NCBI GenBank assembly: GCA_963736695.1
Contig: CAVTPU010000001.1
Coordinates: 248,001-312,000, forward strand
Direction: 5' to 3'
Source: CAVTPU01 sp963736695
GTDB lineage: Bacteria; Actinomycetota; Actinomycetes; Mycobacteriales; Micromonosporaceae
Length of the DNA stretch: 64,000 bases
Below, in pieces: positions 16,041-24,900 of the stretch. The position numbers and the translations under genes were made by a program. Position 1 is the stretch's first letter; each line of letters starts with the position of its first letter. Under the pieces are notes generated by a model. That model saw nothing but the letters and a program-made list of their open reading frames with translations. It did no database searches and had not been told where the DNA came from.

Positions 16041-16985
16041 TCACTTGTGTGTCGCGACCGCACCGGTCTGGGTGCGGGCCGCACGGGCGAGCATCGACCG
16101 GACGATAACCGGGTGGATCAGCCGGACCACACCCAGATAGAGCCTGCCCCGCCGGTTGTTCGCGCGAGCCACTGTGGACACCGACACCGCGCGATCCGAG
16201 ACCCGCACACTGGCACGAAAGTCCAGGTGGACGTCGTCGGTGCCGACGATGACCTCGTCGGGAAACTCGGCGAGCGTGGCGAACGCCGTTTCCTTGGCCC
16301 CGACCGGGATTCCCACCAGACGCACGAGAGCGTTGCGCACACGAAACAACGCGACCACCCAGCCTGGGGCGGTGTGGAAAACCGCCGCCGCCCACACCCG
16401 CGGATCGGTCGCCATCGCGGGCCGCAACGGTGTGGCCCAGGCGTCGGCGAGATCCGTGGGCGCCAACAGAGACCGAATCCGCTCCGAAATCGATGTCGCG
16501 TGTGGACGGTCCTGGAGAGCCCGCCGCAGCAGCCGTACCCATGGTGAATGTTTCGACGGCGAGCGGAGTGCGCCGGTGCTGAGGCGTTCTGCGTTGTCGA
16601 ACAGGTCGGCCATGAGGGCCTCGTGTAGCCACCGCACCGCCACCGGCCACAATAGACGCATCCGGCCGACCGCGCGCCCGTGGATTTCGTGCGTCACGAC
16701 ACATGATCCGCGCCCGGCGGGCTCCACCCGGAACTCGTGATGGCCGACGATGCCACAGCGCGGATCGAAGACCAGCCGCACGCGACGACCAGGCTCGTGC
16801 GTGTCGATCCGATAGCGGATCGGGCCATGCCCGCCGGCCGAGCCGGGCTCGAGTCCGTTGTCCATGCGCAACGCGGGCCAGTTAGCCGACGGCCACAGCC
16901 GGTCGTCGTCGCTGGCGAGGCTTTCGAGCAGGACACCCACGGTCTCCGCGGGCACGTCGAGGGCCCGCCGTTGAACGTTTCGCAT
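16041..16985 (-). CDS. Two-domain SRPBCC / DUF2867-like protein
   Basis: 314 aa; ATG at 16985 with GGAGG at 16990-16994. Residues 1-150 look like a START/SRPBCC ligand-binding fold: an N-terminal 'DVPAETVGVLLESLASDDDRLWP', then PIRYRIDTHEPGRRVRLVFD and a C-terminal helix AVRWLHEALMADLFDNAE. Residues about 190-314 fit DUF2867 (ATDPRVWAAAVFHTAPGWVVALF and FRVRNALVRLVGI, then VHLDFRASVRVSD). Such proteins bind hydrophobic ligands; substrate unknown. It is divergent from a FUSC-type membrane protein across a 41-bp dyad, whose core is repeated upstream of the enediyne gene unbL. Co-regulation with the enediyne locus is therefore possible. Confidence 0.75.
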   Translation of the reverse strand: MRNVQRRALDVPAETVGVLLESLASDDDRLWPSANWPALRMDNGLEPGSAGGHGPIRYRIDTHEPGRRVRLVFDPRCGIVGHHEFRVEPAGRGSCVVTHEIHGRAVGRMRLLWPVAVRWLHEALMADLFDNAERLSTGALRSPSKHSPWVRLLRRALQDRPHATSISERIRSLLAPTDLADAWATPLRPAMATDPRVWAAAVFHTAPGWVVALFRVRNALVRLVGIPVGAKETAFATLAEFPDEVIVGTDDVHLDFRASVRVSDRAVSVSTVARANNRRGRLYLGVVRLIHPVIVRSMLARAARTQTGAVATHK

Positions 16986-16992
16986 GACGCCT

Positions 16993-17033
16993 CCGTACGG
17001 TTGCGTATGGAGATACCATACGGCGGCGTACGG
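16993..17033. promoter_or_regulatory. 41-bp nested dyad, likely operator
   Basis: The dyad is centred on 17013. Inner arms CGTATGG (17004-17010) and CCATACG (17016-17022) flank AGATA. Outer arms CCGTACGG (16993-17000) and GCGTACGG (17026-17033) are symmetric except for one position. It lies between two divergent genes and its left edge touches the ribosome site of the minus-strand gene. The core TGGAGATACCA recurs at 31264-31278. Confidence 0.6.
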
Positions 17034-17136
17034 TGCCTGCGCAACCTCTCGATCGGGGCGTCCCCCCTTCGCAAACGGGATAGCCTGACGTGACCGGTTG
17101 ATCCGCTGCACCAGGCAGCGGGCGAGAGAGCAGAGC

Positions 17137-18252
17137 ATGCCCAACGACACGTCGGTCGCGGCCGAGGTCAAGTCCGGCCTGCTCGAGCGCACGCGGTGGG
17201 TGCGGGCGAACACCCTGCTCGCCGTGCAGAGCGGCGCGGCGGCCGGATCGGCATGGTTCATCGCCTTTCGAGTGCTCGAGCACCCGCGTCCCTTCTTCGC
17301 GCCCATCTCGGCGGCGATCGTCCTCGTGGCCGGCTCCGGCCAGCGGTGGCGGCGGGCCGCCGAGATGGTTCTCGGAGTGGCACTCGGAATCGCGGTCGGC
17401 GACGCGTTGATCATGGTAATCGGCGTCGGGTCCGTGCAGATCGCCGCCGTCGTCATCCTCGCGATGCTCATGACCATCTTCCTCGGCGGCAGCGGGATCG
17501 CGGTCAGCCAGGCCGCGGCCTCGGCCGTGTTGGTCGCGACCTTGGCCCCGCCGAGCGAAGGAATCTATTATGATCGCTTCATCGACACGTTGGTCGGCGG
17601 CTGCTGTGCACTCATCGTCATGCTCGTCGTCCTGCCGTTGGATCCGCTGCGTGCCACACGCCGATGCGCCGACCCGGTGATGAACATGCTCGCGGAGTGT
17701 CTCGACCTCGCGGCCGAGGCCCTGACCGCCGGCGATTCGGCCGGCGCCGGCCGCGCCTTGGAGCGGCTGCGCGCCACCGACTCCGACCTCGGCAGGCTTC
17801 GGGAGAGTCTCGTGTCGGGCCGGGAACTCGTGGCCCTGTCCCCTCTCCGCTGGAGATCCCGCGCGGGTCTGGCCGTCTATCTCGACGCCGCGCCCTACAT
17901 CGACCGTGCGGTCCGCGACAGTCGGGTCCTGCTCCGCCGGTGCGTGAGCGCGATCGACGACGGCGAACCCGTGCCAGATGGAGTGCCACGGGGGATGACC
18001 CTGCTGACCGACGCCGTCGTGGCGCTGCGCCACGAACTCGCCGCGGGCCGAGAACCCGTACGAAGCAGGGGTCTGTTGCTCGAGGCGGTCCGGTGCGCCA
18101 GTGGTGATCACGTCGCCGGAACCGGATTCTCCGGCAACGTGATCGTGGCGCAGATCCGCAGCACGAGCTTGGACCTCATGCAGGCCACCGGTCTTGACCG
18201 GGACAGTGCCCGCCGAGCGCTTCGCCGCGCCCGGGGCGCGGGCCCCCGCTGA
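17137..18252 (+). CDS. FUSC-family integral membrane protein (aromatic acid exporter-like)
   Basis: 371 aa; ATG at 17137 after GAGAGAG. The N-terminal half holds about six membrane helices (LLAVQSGAAAGSAWFIAF, AIVLVAGSGQRWRRA, ALGIAVGDALIMVIGVG, VVILAMLMTIFLGG, CCALIVMLVVLPLDPL). The motif PFFAPISAAIVLVAGSGQRWRRA is the FUSC/ArAE signature. The C-terminal half is a cytosolic helical domain (DLAAEALTAGDSAGAGRALERLR). Family members export aromatic carboxylic acids or related compounds. It is divergent from the SRPBCC/DUF2867 protein across the 41-bp dyad, so both are probably under one regulator. Confidence 0.85.
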   Translation: MPNDTSVAAEVKSGLLERTRWVRANTLLAVQSGAAAGSAWFIAFRVLEHPRPFFAPISAAIVLVAGSGQRWRRAAEMVLGVALGIAVGDALIMVIGVGSVQIAAVVILAMLMTIFLGGSGIAVSQAAASAVLVATLAPPSEGIYYDRFIDTLVGGCCALIVMLVVLPLDPLRATRRCADPVMNMLAECLDLAAEALTAGDSAGAGRALERLRATDSDLGRLRESLVSGRELVALSPLRWRSRAGLAVYLDAAPYIDRAVRDSRVLLRRCVSAIDDGEPVPDGVPRGMTLLTDAVVALRHELAAGREPVRSRGLLLEAVRCASGDHVAGTGFSGNVIVAQIRSTSLDLMQATGLDRDSARRALRRARGAGPR

Positions 18253-18302
18253 ACACCCAGCCGCTCGCGCCCCGGTCAACGCCGGCCCGCGTCACGTCGG
18301 GG

Positions 18303-18617
18303 TCACGACGGTTGTGCCGCCGGATCACGGTGGCCGCTGACCTTCGCGGCCGGCATCGGACCGCCCCGCGCGGTGCCGGACATATCGTCGCCATCCACCA
18401 CCACGTCGAACACGAGGTTCATCCGCATGGGCTTAGTGATCGACTGATACCAGGACAGACGGTCGTCCTCGAACTGAAGATCGTTCAAGACGAGATGCTC
18501 TTTCTCGCCGCGGGAGATCCCGCGCAGGACACCGTCCTCGCTGAACAGCTCAAGCACGGTGTGGCGGGTGCCCAACGGTGTGGCGACCGTGACGTTCCAG
18601 AAACCTTCGACAGACAC
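18303..18617 (-). CDS. Small beta-barrel-like hypothetical protein
   Basis: 104 aa; GTG at 18617 with GGGAGG 8-13 bases upstream. It reads as a short all-beta domain: GFWNVTVATPLGTRHTVLEL, then GVLRGISRGEKEHLVL, DDRLSWYQSITKPMRMNLVF and VVVDGDDMSGTARGGPMPAAKVSG. The ends 'GFWNVTV' and 'MSGTARGGPMP' recall small lipocalin-like ligand-binding proteins of actinomycetes and proteobacteria. Function unknown. It is divergent from the enediyne operon. Confidence 0.65.
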   Translation of the reverse strand: MSVEGFWNVTVATPLGTRHTVLELFSEDGVLRGISRGEKEHLVLNDLQFEDDRLSWYQSITKPMRMNLVFDVVVDGDDMSGTARGGPMPAAKVSGHRDPAAQPS

Positions 18618-18984
18618 TGCGGATCCTCCCTGTCTGACGACCCAGTCGGCTCACCGTGCCGACTGTGGACGATGCCCTGGCGACGCCCGTGCGGCGCCGG
18701 TGATGATGCTAGCCATCATCGGACGGCCACGTAGTCGCCATATTGCCGTTGCGCCCGTCGGCGGAGCGTCGCTGTCCACAGTGCTGGGAGCAATGTGAAA
18801 GAAGCGCACGTACGCACGGCACTCGTACGGTGAATCGGCGGCCGACCTCGCCACCCGACCTCGCCCACCCGGCGTGGTTTTCGCACCCCGCACGAGGAGG
18901 AGAATCGCCGCGGTTCGCGCTGCCACCTGCCCCCATATCAGCCATCGACGTCTCGACCGATGGCTCTATCGTGAGGAGTCAACC
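18618..18984. promoter_or_regulatory. Intergenic region upstream of the enediyne operon
   Basis: 367 bases between divergent genes. The one clear element is a dyad GATGATG-CTAGC-CATCATC at 18702-18720 (7-bp perfect arms, 5-base centre), about 265 bases before the unbV start. A second, weaker element is CGTAC repeated near 18809 and 18825. I see no confident sigma -35/-10 pair. The first open frame that could extend unbV upstream (from 18874) has no ribosome site. Confidence 0.5.
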
Positions 18985-20967
18985 GTGCTGGGTCAACGCA
19001 TCCGCTCGCTCAGTCCCGGGATAGTCGCGATTATGCTCGCGACCTCGCTCTTTCTCATCATCGACAACCGTGTCGCGGTCGCGGGCGGCGATGAGGTCGC
19101 CCAACAATACCGTTTCGTCGAGCTGCCGATCGCCTACCCCAGCGGCTATGACCAGCTGCCGAAGAGAACCGTTCGCGACGTCAATCCGTCATATCAGAAG
19201 ATCCGTTCATGGGTCTCGTCGGTCGGAGCCAGCATCGCTCTCAACGACCTGACCGGACACGGTCGATCCGACAGCATGTGCTTTGTGGACGTGCGCACCG
19301 ACAAGGTCGTCGTCACCCACACGCCGACAGCTCCGGAGGTCGATCGCTTCGCCCCATTCGTTCTCGATCCGGCACCGCTGCCGGTCGACAACACGATGGC
19401 CCCCATGGGATGCGTGCCCGGTGACTTCAACGTGGATGGTCGAATGGACCTCCTCGTGACCTACTGGGGACGCGTGCCGATCCTGTTCCTGCGCAAGGCC
19501 GACGTGACCGCACTGTCCAACAGCGCCTTCGAGCGTCAGGAGATCCTGCCGCAGGACAGTCCCGACGGCCGCTACCACGGGCCAAAGTGGAACACCAACG
19601 CCGCGGCGGTCAGTGATCTGGACGGCGACGGGCACCCGGATGTCGTCATCGGCAACTACTTTCCCGACTCCGACGTCCTCAACCTCCAAGGGCAGGACAA
19701 CGTCGAGATGAACGAGTCGTTGTCCAGCGCCACCAACGGCGGTGGAGCCCACGTGCTGCGGTGGCACTCCGCGACATCAGGAGTTCACCCGTCTGTCACC
19801 TTCGTGCCCGAACGCGACGCGATCCCCTTCCATCAAAGCACCGGGTGGACGCTCGCCGTCGCCGCGGCCGACCTGACCGGTCGGGGCCTGCCAGACCTCT
19901 ATGTGGCCAACGACTTCGGCCACGACTATCTCCTGCACAACCTCTCCACCCCTGGCCGAGTCGAGTTCGCTGCGGCGTTCGGGCAACGCACACCCACCAC
20001 CCCGAAGTCGTTCGTTCTGGGTGACGGATCGTTCAAGGGAATGGGCGTCGACTTCGGCGACATCGACCACAATGGCAGCTTCGACATGATGGTCTCCAAC
20101 ATCACCACGTCGTGGGGACTGGAAGAGAGCAACTTCGTCTGGATCAACGAAGCCCGCAACGAACGGGACATGCTCGCAAAACTCCACAATGGAGTCGCGC
20201 CCTTCTCTCAACAGGCCCGACCGTTGGGCCTGGCCTGGAGCGGATGGGGCTGGGACCTCAAATTCGGCGACTTCCGCAACAGCGGCGATCTGGAGATCGT
20301 CCAGTCGCTGGGGTTCGTCGCTGGCGACATCGACCGGTGGGCGTGGCTTCAGGAGATGGCCATGACCAACGACGACCTGCTGTCCAACCCCGCCATGTGG
20401 CCCAACATGCAGCCCGGTGACGATGTCGCAGGCGACCAGCCGATCGCATTCTTCGCCCGCAACACCGAAGGCGAGTTCATCAATATCACCGCGCAGCTCG
20501 GCCTGGATGTCGCTATCCCCACTCGTGGCATCGCCGTCGCCGACACTCGCGGCACCGGAGCGCTCGACTTCGCAGTCGCCCGACAATGGGGACCGCCCGC
20601 CTTCTATGCCAATGAGTCGCCCAACCGCGGCGAATACCTCAACCTCCGGCTCTGCCGACCGGTGACCGACGCGAAGACCAGTGCGACGGACGCGGACACG
20701 TCGTGCACCCCCGCCTACGGTGCGACCGTCACGGTCACCACCGCCGACGGTCGCACCCAGATCTCGCAGCTCGACGGCGGCAGCGGCCATGGTGGCAAAC
20801 GCGGCTTCGATGTCCACGTCGGGCTTGGAGACAACGCCGCCCCGGCCACAGTCGACCTGCGTTGGCGCGACCTGAACGGACGCCCACACACCAGCACCCA
20901 ACAGCTCACGGCCGGCGCGCACACGCTCACGCTGACCGACCGCGTCGAGGAGGCCTCGCACCGATGA
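18985..20967 (+). CDS. unbV: Enediyne biosynthesis protein UnbV (E4; ASPIC/UnbV with FG-GAP repeats)
   Basis: 660 aa; GTG at 18985 with GAGGAG 6 bases upstream. An N-terminal hydrophobic stretch (IVAIMLATSLFLIIDNRVAVA, about 14-34) is a signal or anchor segment. The body has FG-GAP/VCBS-like calcium-loop repeats: VPGDFNVDGRMDLLV, AAVSDLDGDGHPDVVIGN, AAADLTGRGLPDLYVAND, VDFGDIDHNGSFDMMVSN and IAVADTRGTGALDFAVA. The C-terminal ASPIC/UnbV domain ends with GATVTVTTADGRTQISQL and DVHVGLGD. Length and architecture match the UnbV/E4 protein found in every enediyne cluster; its biochemical role is not settled. It opens the operon, overlapping unbU by 4 bp. Confidence 0.95.
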   Translation: MLGQRIRSLSPGIVAIMLATSLFLIIDNRVAVAGGDEVAQQYRFVELPIAYPSGYDQLPKRTVRDVNPSYQKIRSWVSSVGASIALNDLTGHGRSDSMCFVDVRTDKVVVTHTPTAPEVDRFAPFVLDPAPLPVDNTMAPMGCVPGDFNVDGRMDLLVTYWGRVPILFLRKADVTALSNSAFERQEILPQDSPDGRYHGPKWNTNAAAVSDLDGDGHPDVVIGNYFPDSDVLNLQGQDNVEMNESLSSATNGGGAHVLRWHSATSGVHPSVTFVPERDAIPFHQSTGWTLAVAAADLTGRGLPDLYVANDFGHDYLLHNLSTPGRVEFAAAFGQRTPTTPKSFVLGDGSFKGMGVDFGDIDHNGSFDMMVSNITTSWGLEESNFVWINEARNERDMLAKLHNGVAPFSQQARPLGLAWSGWGWDLKFGDFRNSGDLEIVQSLGFVAGDIDRWAWLQEMAMTNDDLLSNPAMWPNMQPGDDVAGDQPIAFFARNTEGEFINITAQLGLDVAIPTRGIAVADTRGTGALDFAVARQWGPPAFYANESPNRGEYLNLRLCRPVTDAKTSATDADTSCTPAYGATVTVTTADGRTQISQLDGGSGHGGKRGFDVHVGLGDNAAPATVDLRWRDLNGRPHTSTQQLTAGAHTLTLTDRVEEASHR

Positions 20968-21974
20968 CCACGACAACCCAGCGCCCCCGGATCGTCAACA
21001 CCGTTCCAACAACACAACTCGGGCCAGTCGCCCCGGCCTCTCCGACCGAGCCTGACCGCCGATATCTGGCCCTGCGCAACTTCGCCATTTCGATCAGTGT
21101 GTTCAACATCTTCGGCTACACGCTGCTGGGGTTCGAGCAACCGTGGCTATGGCCCATCTTCGCGGTCCTCGTCGCCTACGCCACCGAATTCGCCTTCGAA
21201 ATGCTCAGCTCGTGGGCCCGTCGACGCAGCCCCCGCTTCCTCGGCAACGGCGCCCGCGGCATATATGAATTTCTTCTGCCCGCGCACATCACAGCCCTCG
21301 CCTGCAACATGCTTCTCTACGCCAATGACATGTTCCTGCCGATCGCCTTCGCAGTGATCATCGGCGTGACCGGCAAACACGTCCTGCAAGCCCCGGTCTA
21401 CGGGCGGATGCGCCACTATATGAATCCGTCGAACTTCGGCATCACCATGGCGCTGGTCTGTTTCGGATCGTGGATCTCGATCGCCCCGCCATACGAGTTC
21501 ACCGAAAACGCCAACACGTATTTCCGGGTCATGATTCCGATCATCATCGTCACCGCGGGAACCGTCATCAACGCACTGTTGACCCGTCGGATCCCGCTCA
21601 TCGTCGGTTGGCTCGGCGGCTTCGCCATTCAGGCCCTCCTACGGCACTGGATCTGGGACGTCGCGCTGTTCTCCGCGTTGGGCGTGATGACCGGCGTCGC
21701 GTTCGTCCTGTTCACCAACTACATGATCTCGGATCCGGGAACCACCCCGGTCAAACCGATGAACCAGTTCGTCTTCGGCTCGTCGGTCGCCATGGTCTAC
21801 GGCGTACTCATGTTGTTCAATGTCGTTTATACGCTGTTCTTCGCCGTTGTGGTGGTCTGCGGGCTGCGCGGCATCGGCTGGTGGGTGGCGCACCTGCGCA
21901 CCCGGGCCGCCGACAAACAGACCACGGGCACCGCCCGCGTCACGGCCCCGCGCCCGGCGGGGGCCCCCGCATGA
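20964..21974 (+). CDS. unbU: Enediyne biosynthesis protein UnbU (E5; NqrB/RnfD-like membrane protein)
   Basis: 336 aa; ATG at 20964 overlaps the unbV stop (ATGA). At least eight hydrophobic helices: NFAISISVFNIFGYTLLGF, WLWPIFAVLVAYATEFAF, ITALACNMLLYANDMFLP, NFGITMALVCFGSWISIA, VMIPIIIVTAGTVINALL, LIVGWLGGFAIQALL, LFSALGVMTGVAFVLF and SVAMVYGVLMLFNVVYTLFF. The motif YMNPSNFGI and the cytosolic basic loop (LSSWARRRSPRFL) fit UnbU, which resembles the NqrB/RnfD subunits of redox pumps. Together with UnbV it is thought to serve an as yet undefined redox or membrane step. It is coupled to pksE downstream. Confidence 0.95.
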   Translation: MTTTTQRPRIVNTVPTTQLGPVAPASPTEPDRRYLALRNFAISISVFNIFGYTLLGFEQPWLWPIFAVLVAYATEFAFEMLSSWARRRSPRFLGNGARGIYEFLLPAHITALACNMLLYANDMFLPIAFAVIIGVTGKHVLQAPVYGRMRHYMNPSNFGITMALVCFGSWISIAPPYEFTENANTYFRVMIPIIIVTAGTVINALLTRRIPLIVGWLGGFAIQALLRHWIWDVALFSALGVMTGVAFVLFTNYMISDPGTTPVKPMNQFVFGSSVAMVYGVLMLFNVVYTLFFAVVVVCGLRGIGWWVAHLRTRAADKQTTGTARVTAPRPAGAPA

Positions 21975-21988
21975 AGCGAGGAACGAAC

Positions 21989-24900
21989 ATGAGCGAACGC
22001 ATAGCCGTCGTCGGGATCGCCTGTCGCTATCCCGACGCGGACTCACCCAACCAACTATGGGAGAACGTGCTCACCGGCCGCCGGGCGTTTCGGCGACTGC
22101 CCGACGAACGAATGAACCACGAGGACTACTATTCTCCTGATCCGTCGGCACCAGACCGGTTCTATTCGGCGACGGCCGCCGTTATCGAAGGATACGAGTT
22201 CGACCGAGTCGGTTTCCGCATCGCCGGCAGCACCTTCCGCTCGACGGACATGACGCACTGGCTGGCGCTGGACACGGTCGCCCGAGCGCTCGCCGACGCC
22301 GGCTTCACCAACGGCGACGGACTCCCCCGGATCTCCACCGGAGTCGTCATCGGCAACACCCTCACCGGCGAATTCAGCCGGGCCAATCTGCTGCGGCTGC
22401 GCTGGCCCTACGTCCGACGAACCGTCGGCGCCGCGCTGCGCGAACGCGGCTGGGAGGACCACGAGGTCGGCACGTTCCTCGACTCACTCGAGCCCCGATA
22501 TAAGGCGCCATTCCCACCCATCGACGAGGACACCCTCGCCGGCGGTCTGTCGAACACCATCGCGGGCCGCGTCTGCAACCACTTCGACTTCAAGGGCGGC
22601 GGCTACACCGTCGACGGCGCCTGCTCGTCGTCGCTGTTGTCGGTCGCCACCGCCTGCACCGCGCTGGCGAACGGAGACCTCGACGCGGCGATCGCCGGCG
22701 GAGTCGACCTGAGCATCGATCCGTTCGAGGTGATCGGATTCGCCAAGACCGGCGCGCTGGCGACCTCACAGATGCGGGTCTATGACCGCAACTCCAACGG
22801 TTTCTGGCCCGGTGAGGGCTGCGGCATGCTCGTCCTCATGCGCGACGAGGACGCCGTGGCCCAAGGTCTGCGCCGTCACGCCGTCATCGCCGGCTGGGGC
22901 TACTCCTCGGACGGCAAAGGCGGAATCACCCGGCCCGAGGCCGAGGGCCACCGGCTGGCGATCCGACGGGCCTACGATCGGGCCGGGTTCGGCATCGACA
23001 CGGTCTCATATCTGGAGGGGCATGGCACCGGAACCGCCGTCGGAGACGCCACCGAGCTGCGGGCCTTCAGCGAAGCCCGCCGGGCTGCCGACCCCGACAG
23101 CGAACCGGCGGTCATCAGCACGGTGAAGGGCAACATCGGCCACACCAAGGCCGCAGCCGGGGTCGCCGGCCTGCTCAAGGCGATCCTCGCCGTCCGTCAA
23201 CAGGTCATCCCCCCCGCCACCGGCCACGTCGACACCCACCCGGAACTCGAGGGCGAACGTCCGGCCCTGCGGGTTCCGGCCAGCGCCGAACTGTGGCCGT
23301 CCGACAAGCCGGTGCGCGCCGCTGTCTCCTCCATGGGTTTCGGCGGCATCAACGCCCACATCATCGTGGACAGCGCCGAGGTGAGTCGCAGAACCCGGCT
23401 GGGGCCGGCCACCGTCGCGCTGGTCCGGTCTCGACAGGACGTCGAGCTTCTCATGTTCGATGCCCGCACGACTGACGACCTGCGCGCCCGACTGTCGGAG
23501 CTGGGGCCGTGGGCGGGCAGGCTCTCCTTCGCCGAGCTCTCCGACCTCGCCGCGACCCTCGCCGACCAGTTGGCCGACCGTCCCGTACGAGCAGCTGTGC
23601 TCGCCTCGACACCAGAGGAAGCGCGGCAACGAATCGCCCGAGTCGTGGAGCTGCTCGAGCGCGGCGAGCACTCGATGACCGACGCGACGGGCGGGGTGTT
23701 CGTGGGGGCGCGTGGCGCCGCCCCCCGCATCGGGTTCCTCTTCCCCGGTCAAGGCGCCGGGCGTCGAGCCGACGGTGGGGCTTTGCGTCGCCGGTTCGAA
23801 GAAGTCGACGAGCTGTATTCGGCCAATCAACCACCGGCCGGCGCGGACCTGGTGGCCACCGCCGTCGCCCAGCCGCGCATCGTCACGGCGTCGGTCGCCG
23901 GGCTGCGAGTGCTCGACATGCTGGGCATCGAGGCGAGCGGAGCGGTGGGGCACAGCCTCGGCGAGCTCACCGCACTGCACTGGGCCGGGGCGATGGACGA
24001 GACCACTTTGCTGGCAACGGCGACGGCACGGGGGCGCATCATGGCCAACGCGAGCGCCGGCGACGGGACGATGGTCAGCATCTCGGCGTCCGCCGACACC
24101 GTGGCGCCGCTGTTGGTTGGAACCTCTGCCGTCATCGCCGGTTTCAACAGTCCGACGCAGACCGTCGTGTCCGGGCCTGTCTCGGCGGTCGAGCTGGTCA
24201 GCGCGCGAGCCGTGCGGCAGGGGCTCTATTGCGCCCGAATCGCCGTGTCGCACGCCTTCCATTCCGAGGCGGTCGCCCCGGCCGCGGTGGCGTTCGGCGC
24301 CCACCTGCGCGACCAGTCCTTCGCTCCGCTGTCACGCACCATGTTCTCGACAGTCACCGGTGACGCGCTGCCAGCCGGCGCCGACCTCGTCGACCTGATG
24401 CAACGACAGGTGCTTGAGCCGGTCCATTTCTCCCAGGCGGTGAGCCGGTTGGCGGAGCGCGTCGACCTGATGCTCGAGGTCGGGCCGGGGCGCGTCCTGC
24501 GCGGTCTGGCCGCCGATATCGCGCCGCAGGTGCCGACGATCTCCCTGGAGACCGACGGCCAGTCGCTCTCGGGGCTGCTCACGGCGGTGGGCATGGCCTA
24601 TGTTCTCGGTTCGACGCTCAATCACGCGGCACTGTTCCAGGACCGTTTCGTACGGCCGATGGAGCCGGGGCGGCCGTTGAAGTTCTTCGCCAGTCCGGCC
24701 GAATCGGCTCCGGTGGGCGACTTCGCGGTCGCCCGCCCCGCGGACGCCGGACCGGTGCCGGAACCGACGTCGGCGTCGGGGCCGACCCACGACACGGTGG
24801 CGACGGGCGCCGAAGGCAGCCTCGAGCTGCTGCGGCGGCTCGCCGCCGAGCGGGCCGAGCTGCCGTTGGAGGCCGTGCGTGCCGACAGTCGCCCCCTTGA

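Noticed and set aside
18874..18984. Extending unbV to an upstream ATG at 18874
   Set aside because: No ribosome site there, and the extra residues are Arg-rich; the GTG at 18985 has GAGGAG at good spacing.
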